DNA of 64,000 bases from Leptospira sp. Lineage in GTDB: Bacteria > Spirochaetota > Leptospiria > Leptospirales > Leptospiraceae. Of the stretch, positions 36,771 to 45,231 are shown one piece after another. Each line of letters opens with the position of its first letter. The first letter of the stretch is position 1. Both the position numbers and the translations under genes were made by a program. The stretch is taken from positions 28,646 to 92,645 of the forward strand of contig JACVCB010000014.1 in NCBI GenBank assembly GCA_016742255.1, read 5' to 3'. The notes below the pieces were generated by a model that did no database searches, was not told the DNA's origin, and saw only the letters and a program-made list of their open reading frames with translations.

Positions 36771-38723
36771 ATGATCCAATATGCGGAAATTGCTCTTAAT
36801 TTATCTTGGGAAAGTAAAACTTTAACTTATATAGTCCCAATTGGGATGACAGGTCTTAAACCAGGGATGAGAGTCCTTGTTCCACTCAATGGAAAGGAAT
36901 GGGATGGAGTTGTCATTGAACTCCACAAGAACGAACCAAATTACGAAACCTTAACCATTCTCAAACAAATTGACAATGAACCCGTTCTTACTAGCGAACA
37001 ATTAGATTTAGCCACTTGGATGGCTGACCATTACCTTTCTTCCCTTGGAGAAGCATTGTTTTTAATGGTACCGAAAGGCAAAAAAAGGAAAATTGAGAAA
37101 GGAACAGATTTTGTCATCCAATCTGATCTTTTACATCCGTTAAATGACTCACAACAATTAGCATTCCAAGAGATTAAAACTAATAAGGCTTCCAACACAC
37201 ATTTGTTATATGGAATTACGGGGAGTGGAAAAACAGAAGTATACCTTCATTTGATATTGGAGATATTGAAAGAACCTAAAGGGACAGTCATTTTCCTTGT
37301 ACCTGAAATTTCACTCACCTTTCCAACCATATCTAGGATCGAAACCATTTTTCCTGGCCAAGTGGCTGTTTTACATTCTCACTTACGGATCTCCGAAAAA
37401 TTTCAAAATTATTTGGATTTAAAGGAAGGGAAAAAACGAATTTGTATTGGTACAAGATCCGCCATTTTTGCCCCTGTTTCTGACCTGAGGCTTGTCATCA
37501 TGGATGAGGAACATGATGGTTCCTATAAAGAAAACGGATCCCCTCGTTACCATGCCCGCCAAGTCGCATTACAACGAATCCAAAAATCAGGTGGCAAACT
37601 TTTACTCGGATCGGCAACACCAAGTGTTGAATTGTATTACTTTGCTAAGTCAGGGCAAATTGGGTTTTCGAAATTGGAAAAACGTGCGAATCCTTTGGCA
37701 AAACTTCCACAGGTAGAAATGGCGGAAAAACATGAGGACAAAAATCTCATCGTAGGTGATTTACAATTTAAGATCGCAGACAGACTGAAAAAAAAAGAAC
37801 AAATCATCTTACTTCTGAATCGGCGTGGTTATAATCCGTTTATATTTTCACCTAACACAAAAGAGTTTATCCATTGTCCCAAATGTACAGCAACTCTTTG
37901 TTACCATTCCGACCAAACAGTACGTTGCCATTTGTGTGGGTATAAATCTAGTTTTCGTAATTTAAAACAAATGATGGGTGAAGATTTGGAACTTTTTGGT
38001 GCTGGGACACAGAAATTAGAAGAGTATTTACTTTCTTTATACCCACAAGCAAGGATTGAACGCCTTGATCAGGACAGTTCCAAAAACAAAGATGTGACTC
38101 GTTCCGTATTAGAAAAATTAGGAGAAGGGGAACTTGATATTTTGACAGGAACCCAAATGATTGCCAAGGGTTTAGATTATGCGAATGTGACCTTGGTTGG
38201 AATTCTTAACGCCAATCATGGATTAGGTGTCCCTGATTTTCGTAGTAGCGAAAGAACGTATGCTCTTGTCTCTCAGGTGGCTGGTCGTGCCGGACGAGGG
38301 GAAAAATCAGGAGAGGTCATCATCCAATCGAACGATCCCGAACACCCTGTACTCAAGATGGCAAAGGAACAAAATTACCCTGCTTTTTTTGAATGGGAAT
38401 TACAATTTAGAAAAGATTTATTTTACCCACCATTTGCTAGGCTTGCAAGACTAGTCTTTCGTTCCAAATACGAAGAGGTAGCAAACAAACAATCTGTGCT
38501 TTATAGCGAATTGATCAAAGAGATGAAAGACGATTCCGTTATCATGTTAGGACCAAGCCAATGCCCATTTTATAAAATTGATAATAACTTCCGATATCAT
38601 ATTTTGCTAAAAAGCAAATCAATTTCAACACTCCGCAATTTATTAAAAGAAACAAAACAAAACTTCAAAATGGATTCTAAATGTTATATTGAATATGACT
38701 TGGATCCGTTGGAACTTGTATAA
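36771..38723 (+). CDS. priA: Primosomal protein N' (replication restart helicase) PriA
   Basis: The 650-residue protein is shorter than E. coli PriA (about 730). The N-terminal DNA-binding domain, Walker A GITGSGKTEVY, DEEH box and the C-terminal helicase motifs (GTQMIAKGLDYANVTLVG, QVAGRAGRG) are intact. In the zinc-binding insert only four structural cysteines remain (C369, C372, C386, C389); the outer pairs are replaced by SPNT and by a Cys-free FRNLKQMMGED. PriA reloads the replisome at stalled forks. The fmt gene follows after nine bases. Confidence 0.96.
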   Translation: MIQYAEIALNLSWESKTLTYIVPIGMTGLKPGMRVLVPLNGKEWDGVVIELHKNEPNYETLTILKQIDNEPVLTSEQLDLATWMADHYLSSLGEALFLMVPKGKKRKIEKGTDFVIQSDLLHPLNDSQQLAFQEIKTNKASNTHLLYGITGSGKTEVYLHLILEILKEPKGTVIFLVPEISLTFPTISRIETIFPGQVAVLHSHLRISEKFQNYLDLKEGKKRICIGTRSAIFAPVSDLRLVIMDEEHDGSYKENGSPRYHARQVALQRIQKSGGKLLLGSATPSVELYYFAKSGQIGFSKLEKRANPLAKLPQVEMAEKHEDKNLIVGDLQFKIADRLKKKEQIILLLNRRGYNPFIFSPNTKEFIHCPKCTATLCYHSDQTVRCHLCGYKSSFRNLKQMMGEDLELFGAGTQKLEEYLLSLYPQARIERLDQDSSKNKDVTRSVLEKLGEGELDILTGTQMIAKGLDYANVTLVGILNANHGLGVPDFRSSERTYALVSQVAGRAGRGEKSGEVIIQSNDPEHPVLKMAKEQNYPAFFEWELQFRKDLFYPPFARLARLVFRSKYEEVANKQSVLYSELIKEMKDDSVIMLGPSQCPFYKIDNNFRYHILLKSKSISTLRNLLKETKQNFKMDSKCYIEYDLDPLELV

Positions 38724-38732
38724 GGAAAACGC

Positions 38733-39701
38733 ATGAAACTCTCCATTGGATATTTTGGTTCCCCAGAACACTCTAAAGAATTACTTCGGATGATTCTCGA
38801 TGCGGGGATACAGGTGGATTTTGTAGTAACCAATGTGGATAAACCTGTAGGCAGAAAACAAATCATCACTCCCACGCCAGTGAAAATGTTTGCAGAAGAA
38901 AAAGGAATTCCTGTGATCCAATCACCTCGCCTTCGCACTGATGAAGAAGCACAGAAACAAATTCTTTCTTACCAGTCTCCCGTGCATGTGGTCTATGCCT
39001 ATGGATCCATTGTGCCTGACCTTGTGTTTTTAGATCCCAAATGGGGGAGTATCAATTTACATGGAAGTCTCCTTCCCAAATACAGAGGTGCCTCTCCTGT
39101 ACAAAGTGCTCTTCTAAACGGGGATGAGGTTACTGGGTTTACGATCCAATACCTTGCAAAAGCTGTGGATTCAGGGGATATCATTTCCCAAAAGTCTTGG
39201 AAGATCCCGATGGAAGAGACAACAGGATCTCTTTTGCAAACCATCACAAAACTGGGGGGAGAAGAAATCATCCAGCTCTTAAAAACTGTAGAATCGACTG
39301 GAGAACGATTGATCGGTACTCCGCAAAAGGAAGAAGAAGCCACTCATTGCCAAAAGATTACGGCAAACCATAGGCCAGTTCTCTGGACAAAATCGGCAAA
39401 GGAGATCCACAACCAAATCCGAGCGTTATCCCCAGATCCGCTCGCTACGACGGAATTCCGAGAGAAAAAACTAATCCTTATCTCTTCTTATTTACCTCTG
39501 GAACAAGCTGAACAGATCCCGATCCCGGAGGGAACAAAACCGGGTTCCTTTTTTCTATACCAGAAAAAAAGGCTTTTCTGTCTCTGTGGAGACGGAAACC
39601 TGCTTGGTATAGATACCTTACAACCCGAAGGGAAAAAACCCATGAAAGGTTTTGAATTTTTTAATGGGGCGCGGGTTTTGGCCGGAGAATCATTTACGTG
39701 A
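38733..39701 (+). CDS. fmt: Methionyl-tRNA formyltransferase
   Basis: The 322-residue enzyme formylates initiator Met-tRNA using 10-formyl-tetrahydrofolate. The catalytic and folate-binding block INLHGSLLPKYRGASPVQSALLNGD is intact, as is the C-terminal OB-like tRNA-binding domain with 'NHRPVLWTKSAKEIHNQIRAL'. The usual partner def is not adjacent; priA precedes it, as in many bacteria. The PASTA gene overlaps it by four bases. Confidence 0.97.
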   Translation: MKLSIGYFGSPEHSKELLRMILDAGIQVDFVVTNVDKPVGRKQIITPTPVKMFAEEKGIPVIQSPRLRTDEEAQKQILSYQSPVHVVYAYGSIVPDLVFLDPKWGSINLHGSLLPKYRGASPVQSALLNGDEVTGFTIQYLAKAVDSGDIISQKSWKIPMEETTGSLLQTITKLGGEEIIQLLKTVESTGERLIGTPQKEEEATHCQKITANHRPVLWTKSAKEIHNQIRALSPDPLATTEFREKKLILISSYLPLEQAEQIPIPEGTKPGSFFLYQKKRLFCLCGDGNLLGIDTLQPEGKKPMKGFEFFNGARVLAGESFT

Positions 39702-40717
39702 AAGAAAAGTTTCTTAAAATTTTACCTTACAGTGGTTATGTTCTATTTGTTTCCTTAGGACTTTTAGTATTTTTTGTCGCTGCCTTCCTTGTTGTTGTGG
39801 TTCGTACCAAAGAAGAACAAAAGGTGATGATGCCTTATGTGATTGGGAAAAACTACATTGAAGTGCATAACGAATTGCAACGTTTGCAACTCAAAGTACG
39901 ATTGGAATCGGAACGGATTCCGGAAAAAACAGATGGGATCATTTTAAGCCAATCCATTGATGCGGGAAAAGAAGTAGAGGCCGGATCTAAATTGTACTTA
40001 ACAGTCAACATTGGGTTTGACCGAGTAACAATCCCCGATGTGAAAGGACAAGATCTCAAACGGGCAAAAGCCATTTTGGAAAAAGTATTATCTGGTGAAG
40101 TTTATGTTCCCTTACAAATTGGTGGGATCACTTATGTTCCTGCCGTGGGAGATGAACCAGCTGATACCATCATCGACCAAATCCCTGCACCAGGAAAAGA
40201 AACCCATTCTGGTGAAAAAATTTACCTGCTTGTGACGGAAGCGAATCCAGATAAAAAAACCAACCAAACTTTAAAAGATGGTTCCGATGAATCCAAGTTA
40301 GTTGGCATTCCAGTGCCTTTTGCCGTGGATTATTTACAAAGGAAAAAAATTCCCTACCGCATCAAAGAAGCCACAAAACCTGAGTTTCGTGAAGGGCATG
40401 GACTTGTTTCTTCCTTAGATTTAAAACCAACAGGTGCCGAAATTGGAGCATTTTATCTAAAACCTTCTACCTCGCTTGTACAAGATTACGAATTTTTAGA
40501 ATACGAAATTGATGATGATGATATTTATTCTGCTAAGGTAAGTTACACGAAACCTGGTGAAGACGTAGAAATCGAAAAAGAAATTCTAACAAGCCAAAGC
40601 CTAAAAGAAGATGAAATTGTACGTTTGGTTGTCCATCGTTTCGCCAATACAAAAGTCACCCTTTTGGGAAAAGAAACGGGTGTTGCCAAAGTTTGGAAAT
40701 TAAAAGGAAAATACTAA
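39698..40717 (+). CDS. Membrane-anchored PASTA-domain protein without kinase
   Basis: The 339-residue protein starts with GTG at 39698, overlapping the fmt stop. A single membrane helix lies near the N-terminus (about 8-35, [22 protein letters not shown]), followed outside by PASTA repeats: [36 protein letters not shown] and [17 protein letters not shown] mark three starts. PASTA domains bind peptidoglycan fragments and usually belong to PBPs or Ser/Thr kinases; neither a transpeptidase nor a kinase domain is present here. It may sense or organise cell wall. The rpe gene follows after one base. Confidence 0.88.
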   Translation: MKEKFLKILPYSGYVLFVSLGLLVFFVAAFLVVVVRTKEEQKVMMPYVIGKNYIEVHNELQRLQLKVRLESERIPEKTDGIILSQSIDAGKEVEAGSKLYLTVNIGFDRVTIPDVKGQDLKRAKAILEKVLSGEVYVPLQIGGITYVPAVGDEPADTIIDQIPAPGKETHSGEKIYLLVTEANPDKKTNQTLKDGSDESKLVGIPVPFAVDYLQRKKIPYRIKEATKPEFREGHGLVSSLDLKPTGAEIGAFYLKPSTSLVQDYEFLEYEIDDDDIYSAKVSYTKPGEDVEIEKEILTSQSLKEDEIVRLVVHRFANTKVTLLGKETGVAKVWKLKGKY

Positions 40718-40718
40718 G

Positions 40719-41381
40719 ATGAAAATATCTGCATCCATTCTTGCCGCAAAACTCACTGGTCTTTCCCAGGAACTCCCTACATACAAACAGGAAAATATTG
40801 ATCTCATCCACATTGATGTGATGGATGGGAATTTTGTACCACAAATTTCTTTTGGGGAAGCTTTCACAAAGGAAGTGAAGTCTCACACAGACATTCCCCT
40901 CGACGTTCACCTCATGGTGAGTAATCCAGAACTCCATGTTCCGAAATACTTTGACCTAAAACCGTATTGTATTACTTTCCATATTGAAACGACAAACTTC
41001 TCGGTTCGTCTTGCGGAAGAGATCAAAAAACAAGGGATCAAAGTAGGTGTTTCCTTAAACCCACAAACCCCTCCTGAATCCATCTCACAAATTTTACCGT
41101 ATTTGGACCTGGTACTTCTCATGACAGTGGACCCTGGGTTTTATGGACAATCCTTTGTAAGATCGGGTTTTGAAAAAATCGCCGCGGTTCGCAAACTCAC
41201 AAAACCATACAATATTGAATTGGAAGTGGATGGGGGAGTGAACGAATCCAATATGGAAGAACTCGCAAAACTGGGTGTGGACATCACTGTTGTGGGCTCT
41301 GGGCTCTACAAAACAGGTGATCCTAACGCTCAGGGTAAAAAATTAAAGGAACTTGCTGCAAGTGCCAGAACTCGCTCTTGA
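40719..41381 (+). CDS. rpe: Ribulose-phosphate 3-epimerase
   Basis: The 220-residue TIM-barrel enzyme interconverts ribulose 5-phosphate and xylulose 5-phosphate in the pentose phosphate path. Family marks are [51 protein letters not shown] and ELEVDGGVN. The length is standard. Its stop lies 48 bases before the rpsP start. Confidence 0.97.
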   Translation: MKISASILAAKLTGLSQELPTYKQENIDLIHIDVMDGNFVPQISFGEAFTKEVKSHTDIPLDVHLMVSNPELHVPKYFDLKPYCITFHIETTNFSVRLAEEIKKQGIKVGVSLNPQTPPESISQILPYLDLVLLMTVDPGFYGQSFVRSGFEKIAAVRKLTKPYNIELEVDGGVNESNMEELAKLGVDITVVGSGLYKTGDPNAQGKKLKELAASARTRS

Positions 41382-41428
41382 CAGAACGTCCCTATTTAAA
41401 AAACTCGCTAGAAAAGGGGTATTTTTCC

Positions 41429-41686
41429 TTGGTTAAATTAAGATTACAAAGAACGGGAACAAAAGCAGACCCGCATTATCGCATTGTTGCAGCAGACATT
41501 CGTGCACCACGAGATGGAAAATTCATCGAAGCGATTGGTCACTTTCACCCAACTGCTTCTGCTGTTAAAAAAGCGACTTTCAACGAAGAAAAAACTCTTT
41601 CTTGGTTAAAAAAAGGCGCACAACCAACTGAGACTGTACTCGCTCTTTTGAAAAAAGACGACGTTTGGTCAAAATTCAAAGGTTAG
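41429..41686 (+). CDS. rpsP: 30S ribosomal protein S16
   Basis: The 85-residue protein begins [22 protein letters not shown], the S16 N-terminus. I chose the TTG at 41429 because the family starts exactly here and AAGGGG lies about nine bases upstream; the frame runs open to 41378 but that would add 17 unrelated residues. It heads the translation block shared with Bacillus and proteobacteria (rpsP, rimM, trmD, rplS). Confidence 0.97.
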   Translation: MVKLRLQRTGTKADPHYRIVAADIRAPRDGKFIEAIGHFHPTASAVKKATFNEEKTLSWLKKGAQPTETVLALLKKDDVWSKFKG

Positions 41687-41693
41687 TCTGTAC

Positions 41694-41924
41694 ATGGATT
41701 CCTTAGTTCGTTATATCGTGACATCTCTCGTTGACCAACCAGACCAGGTAGCGGTCAACCAAGTACCCGGAGAGGAAGAAACTGTGATCGAACTTCGGGT
41801 GGCTCCAAAAGACCTCGGGAAGGTGATCGGAAAAAACGGAAGGATTGCAAAATCTCTTCGTACGGTGTTACAAGCCGCGGGAACCAAACAAGGCAAAAAC
41901 TATACTTTAGAAATTGTCGACTAA
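41694..41924 (+). CDS. KH-domain RNA-binding protein (KhpA/YlqC family)
   Basis: The 76-residue protein is a single type II KH domain, with the GxxG loop in [16 protein letters not shown]. It matches KhpA (YlqC), which binds RNA with KhpB and lies between rpsP and rimM in many bacteria. It starts eight bases after rpsP and overlaps rimM by 11 bases. Confidence 0.95.
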   Translation: MDSLVRYIVTSLVDQPDQVAVNQVPGEEETVIELRVAPKDLGKVIGKNGRIAKSLRTVLQAAGTKQGKNYTLEIVD

Positions 41925-42450
41925 ACCAAGTTTAGTGAAAGTGGGGGTCTTTGGATCCTCACATGGAATCAAAGGGTCCATCAAAGTTTTCACAGAAGGG
42001 GAAACACTGATTTCTCTGAAAGCTCCTACCACCTGCACTGTCCAAGACACTCTAGGCAAAACTTCAACGATTGAAATTGAATCGATCAAACCCAATGGGA
42101 ATCATTATCTCGTAAAGATCAAAGGGTATGACACTCCAGAAACGGTTGTGAAGTATCGTGGATTCTCCTTGCTTTGGAAAAAGGAAGACCTTCCGAAACC
42201 AAACGATGGGGAAATTTATACAGAAGACTTAATTGGTCTCGAAACCATCTCCAAAGAAACCAAAACACCACTCGGATACAAAGTCACTGACGTCATCGAT
42301 AACCCAGCACACCCTATCTTAGAATGTAAACCCATCTCAGGCGAAGGGGAAACCATCCTAGTTCCCTTTCTCAATCGATTTGTGGGGGATTGGAATTTAG
42401 ATACAAAAACACTTGAAATGATCCAATGGGAGCAGTGGTTTGAGGTTTAA
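41914..42450 (+). CDS. rimM: Ribosome maturation factor RimM
   Basis: The 178-residue protein opens with [19 protein letters not shown], the RimM N-terminal pattern, and ends with the PRC-barrel segment ([18 protein letters not shown] ... LVPFLNRFV). It binds S19 and helps 30S head assembly. The start is TTG at 41914, inside the KH gene, so coupling is likely. Its end overlaps trmD by 11 bases. Confidence 0.95.
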   Translation: MSTKPSLVKVGVFGSSHGIKGSIKVFTEGETLISLKAPTTCTVQDTLGKTSTIEIESIKPNGNHYLVKIKGYDTPETVVKYRGFSLLWKKEDLPKPNDGEIYTEDLIGLETISKETKTPLGYKVTDVIDNPAHPILECKPISGEGETILVPFLNRFVGDWNLDTKTLEMIQWEQWFEV

Positions 42451-43093
42451 TTTCATCACCCTTTTCCCAGAAAAAATCACTTCTTATTTTGATACAGGGA
42501 TCCCTGGTAAAGCCGTCAAACAAGGGGTTGTGGAAATCAACACCGTGCATTTACGAGACTTTGCCGACAACAAACACCAGAAAGTAGACGATACCATTTA
42601 CGGTGGTGGTCCAGGCATGTTATTGCAGGTGGGACCCATTTACCGCGCTCTCGAATCATTGGGTGAGAAAAAAGGGAAGGTCATTTTGCTTAGCCCTTCG
42701 GGGGAACTATTCAACCAAACCTTGGCTCGTGAAATTTTTGAATCATCTGATACCTTTACCTTGATTTCGGGGTATTATGAAGGGGTCGACCATCGTGTCA
42801 CGGAGCATTTAATTGACAGGGAAGTGGCCATTGGAAACTATGTTATTTCATCGGGGGATTTAGCTGCTCTCGTTGTGGCAGATTGCCTGTCTCGGTTTGT
42901 ACCGGGGTTTTTGGGGAAGGAAGAAAGCCTTCTCGAAGAATCACACAACGAAACGGAAGAATTAGAATACCCCCAGTATACAAAACCCTATGATTTTATG
43001 GGTTGGACTGTTCCTGACGTGCTCCTCGGTGGACATCATGAAGAGATCCGGAAATGGCGGCAAAAAAACCGCAAAACAAGAAATCATTCTTAG
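42440..43093 (+). CDS. trmD: tRNA (guanine-N1)-methyltransferase TrmD
   Basis: The 217-residue enzyme methylates G37 of tRNAs ending anticodons in G. The trefoil-knot SAM site is present ([32 protein letters not shown]), as is the C-terminal HEEIRKWRQ. It is slightly shorter than E. coli TrmD (255) and lacks most of the C-terminal tail. The start is TTG at 42440 with GGGAG seven bases upstream. Confidence 0.96.
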   Translation: MRFNFITLFPEKITSYFDTGIPGKAVKQGVVEINTVHLRDFADNKHQKVDDTIYGGGPGMLLQVGPIYRALESLGEKKGKVILLSPSGELFNQTLAREIFESSDTFTLISGYYEGVDHRVTEHLIDREVAIGNYVISSGDLAALVVADCLSRFVPGFLGKEESLLEESHNETEELEYPQYTKPYDFMGWTVPDVLLGGHHEEIRKWRQKNRKTRNHS

Positions 43094-43101
43094 AGGAAGC
43101 C

Positions 43102-43533
43102 ATGAATCAGATTCTAGAAACAGCACTCGCAGGCGAAGCAAAGAACGAACTTAATTTCGAAATTGGTGATACTGTAAAAGTTCACTACAAAATCGTTGAA
43201 TCTGGGAAAGAACGTGTTCAGGTTTACGAAGGTGTTGTGATCTCCATCGCGAACAAATCACAAAGCAAAACTTTCACTGTAAGACGTGTTTCTTACGATA
43301 TTGGTGTGGAACGAATTTTCCCACTCCATAGCCCAAGAATTGCAAAAATTGAACTCGTTCGGAAAGGATCTGTTCGTCGTGCAAAACTCTTTTATCTCCG
43401 TGATAAAAAAGGAAAAGCAGGACGTATCAAAGAAAGAAAAGGCGGACAAGCAATTGTTGCCAAAGACAAAAAGAGACAGGACGAAGCTTCTAAGGCAGCG
43501 AAAGCAGCCACTGCAGAAGCACCTAGCGCATAA
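43102..43533 (+). CDS. rplS: 50S ribosomal protein L19
   Basis: The protein has 143 residues from the ATG at 43102, which has GAGGAA about four bases upstream; an open extension to 43054 overlaps trmD and lacks support. The L19 core is clear ([59 protein letters not shown]). The C-terminus has about 25 extra Lys/Ala-rich residues beyond the usual 115-residue protein. Confidence 0.96.
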   Translation: MNQILETALAGEAKNELNFEIGDTVKVHYKIVESGKERVQVYEGVVISIANKSQSKTFTVRRVSYDIGVERIFPLHSPRIAKIELVRKGSVRRAKLFYLRDKKGKAGRIKERKGGQAIVAKDKKRQDEASKAAKAATAEAPSA

Positions 43534-43546
43534 TTTCTTTCGATCT

Positions 43547-43571
43547 AACGGCCATCAAACGGCCGTTTTTT
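43547..43571 (+). terminator. Intrinsic terminator after rplS, overlapping rnhB 5' end
   Basis: AACGGCC (43547-43553) and GGCCGTT (43561-43567) form a 7-bp GC-rich stem with a 7-base loop, running into a six-T tract (43566-43571). It lies 13 bases after the rplS stop. The same bases are in frame with rnhB, so either rnhB is read through this hairpin or it starts after it. Confidence 0.75.
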
Positions 43572-44291
43572 CCTGAATTCCAAATCCCCGAATTAGTCAC
43601 TTTTTCTTTTGATGAAGCTGGCCGTGGCACACTGGCAGGTCCAGTATCTGTTGGTTGTGTTTCCTTCGAAATTGATACGCTAAAAAAAATTCAGTCAGGT
43701 GAGATCTTAAAAGGCCTACGAGATTCCAAAAAAATACCCGAACCCAAACGCCTCGAACTGCGGAAGGAAATTTTAAAACATGTCCAGTTTTGGCATGTAT
43801 CCTTTGTCAGCGCAAAATACATCGACAAGTTCAATATCAACCAAGCCATCTTTTACGGGATAAACCGTGCATTGCCAAAAGGTTCGACCGCGATGGGACG
43901 AACCAAACAAATTGGGAATCTGATTCCCAATTCACAAAAGGAAAGTTTCGATTCCGTTTCGACTGGCGAAAAGAAACCATTCCTTTTTTTGGATGGAAAC
44001 TACAAACTTAAAATCACGAATCCCATCGAAGGGTATCTCTCCATTCCTAAGGGAGATGATTTAGTACCATCGATTTCTGCGGCTTCTATCCTTGCGAAAA
44101 CCTACCGAGATGAATACATGGAACAGATGGATCGGAAATACCCTGGGTATGGTTTTGCCAAACACAAAGGGTATGGCACAGAAGAGCATAGGGAGGCACT
44201 CAGGAAACTCGGAATTTCTCCCATCCATCGGTTGAGTTTTTGTGATTTTCTCCGAAGGGAAGGGAGTGAGCCCTCTCTTTTCTCCCATTAA
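43554..44291 (+). CDS. rnhB: Ribonuclease HII, start codon non-canonical or lost
   Basis: The frame encodes RNase HII, which removes RNA from RNA-DNA hybrids and single ribonucleotides from DNA. The catalytic block DEAGRGTLAGPVSVGC starts at 43611, followed by GLRDSKKIPEPKRLEL, FLDGNYKL, SISAASILAKTYRDEYM and YGFAKHKGYGTEEH. No ATG, GTG or TTG exists in frame between the upstream stop (43524) and 43611. Candidates are ATC at 43554 (used here, giving 245 residues) and ATT at 43533. Neither has a ribosome site, so coupling to rplS, a rare start or an N-terminal frameshift must be considered. The next in-frame conventional start (43872) lies past the active site. Confidence 0.8.
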   Translation: MKRPFFPEFQIPELVTFSFDEAGRGTLAGPVSVGCVSFEIDTLKKIQSGEILKGLRDSKKIPEPKRLELRKEILKHVQFWHVSFVSAKYIDKFNINQAIFYGINRALPKGSTAMGRTKQIGNLIPNSQKESFDSVSTGEKKPFLFLDGNYKLKITNPIEGYLSIPKGDDLVPSISAASILAKTYRDEYMEQMDRKYPGYGFAKHKGYGTEEHREALRKLGISPIHRLSFCDFLRREGSEPSLFSH

Positions 44292-44940
44292 TGTTTCTGG
44301 TACTGCCCTTTCCCAACTCCTACGTTCGATCGGAAAACCACTCCCACAAGATTTAGAAACAAACGGAAGTTTGGTCAAAAAACCAATCCACCCAATCCAA
44401 AAACAGACAAGGAATCCTGCCCTTGGGAAGATTCTTGGAAATGAAAAACCCATACCAAAAGAGAAACTTACTGTTTCCCATCATTATACAAATAGCAAGG
44501 CCAAGGAATTATCGCGTTGGGAAACCTATACAAAATATAGCGGAAGTGACTCTCGAACCAGTGAACCCACTTCCTTAAAAGGTATTTGGAATTTTTTCCT
44601 CGGAGAATCGAAGGGAACAGATTTTCTATCCGTTCATAAACGTGAAAAAGAAGAGAACTTGGAGATGGTCGTGGAACCCAATGAAAAAGGATGTACACTC
44701 TATGTGTTTTGGAAGGCGGAGGGGTTTGGTCCATTGGGGATTCTTTTTTATTATGATCCAGAAAACCAAAATCCTGTGAACATCGAGTTTGTGAGTCATG
44801 GAATGGAAAAGGACGAAACTCAGTCGGTTTCACCAGACCTCAAACAGAAGTTACAGGATTTAATACGGGACTTCCCTCAAATTGGAAGTATCAGTTTTGA
44901 GGAATGGAACCAATCTTCCTTTAACGGGGATTATAGATGA
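44266..44940 (+). CDS. FliK-like / YlqG-position protein, flagellar export linked
   Basis: The protein has 224 residues from the GTG at 44266, which has AAGG about seven bases upstream and overlaps rnhB by 26 bases; a GTG at 44242 is also open. The first half is low-complexity and Lys/Pro/Ser-rich. The second half (GCTLYVFWKAEGFGPLGILFYYD and onwards) resembles the compact C-terminal domain of FliK-type hook-length proteins, a weak match by eye. The position between rnhB and an FlhB C-terminal homologue equals that of Bacillus ylqG, which is the main support. Confidence 0.55.
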   Translation: MSPLFSPINVSGTALSQLLRSIGKPLPQDLETNGSLVKKPIHPIQKQTRNPALGKILGNEKPIPKEKLTVSHHYTNSKAKELSRWETYTKYSGSDSRTSEPTSLKGIWNFFLGESKGTDFLSVHKREKEENLEMVVEPNEKGCTLYVFWKAEGFGPLGILFYYDPENQNPVNIEFVSHGMEKDETQSVSPDLKQKLQDLIRDFPQIGSISFEEWNQSSFNGDYR

Positions 44941-45197
44941 AAAAGAAAATGGTAGCCCTTGCCTACAACCCTAAAGAACAGATGGCACCAAAAGTTGTCG
45001 CCAAAGCAGAAGGGAATTTGGCAAATCATTTAGTTCGAATTGCAGAAGAGGCAGGCGTCTTCATTGTGAGGGATGAAGTGATGGTAAGTACACTAGAACA
45101 TCTCCCCAATGGGAAAGAAATTCCGAGAGAATTGTATGAAGTGGTCGCAACTGTCTTTCGAATCCTGGTTTTAGAAAGAGAAAAGAAAAACAATTGA
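44937..45197 (+). CDS. FlhB C-terminal-domain homologue (YlqH/FhlB type)
   Basis: The 86-residue protein matches the cytoplasmic FlhB_C/YscU_C region after the NPTH cleavage site: VALAYNPKEQMAPKVVAKAEG, then DEVMVSTLEHLPNGKEIPRELYEVVATVFRIL. The NPTH motif itself is absent, so no self-cleavage is expected. Such stand-alone proteins (YlqH, FhlB, FlhX) can influence the substrate switch of flagellar export. It is coupled to the preceding gene by an ATGA overlap. Confidence 0.9.
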   Translation: MKKKMVALAYNPKEQMAPKVVAKAEGNLANHLVRIAEEAGVFIVRDEVMVSTLEHLPNGKEIPRELYEVVATVFRILVLEREKKNN

Positions 45198-45231
45198 TGT
45201 TTCTACGCTTCCTACTAAGATTTACGCAATT

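Noticed and set aside
41378..41400. TTGACA at 41378 as a -35 box for rpsP
   Set aside because: No -10 hexamer lies 16-18 bases further on; TATTTA is only 9 bases away. It sits at the rpe stop and may be chance.
43520..43540. Programmed -1 frameshift from rplS into rnhB
   Set aside because: An in-frame stop at 43524-43526 leaves only a few bases for the shift and no slippery heptamer is present.
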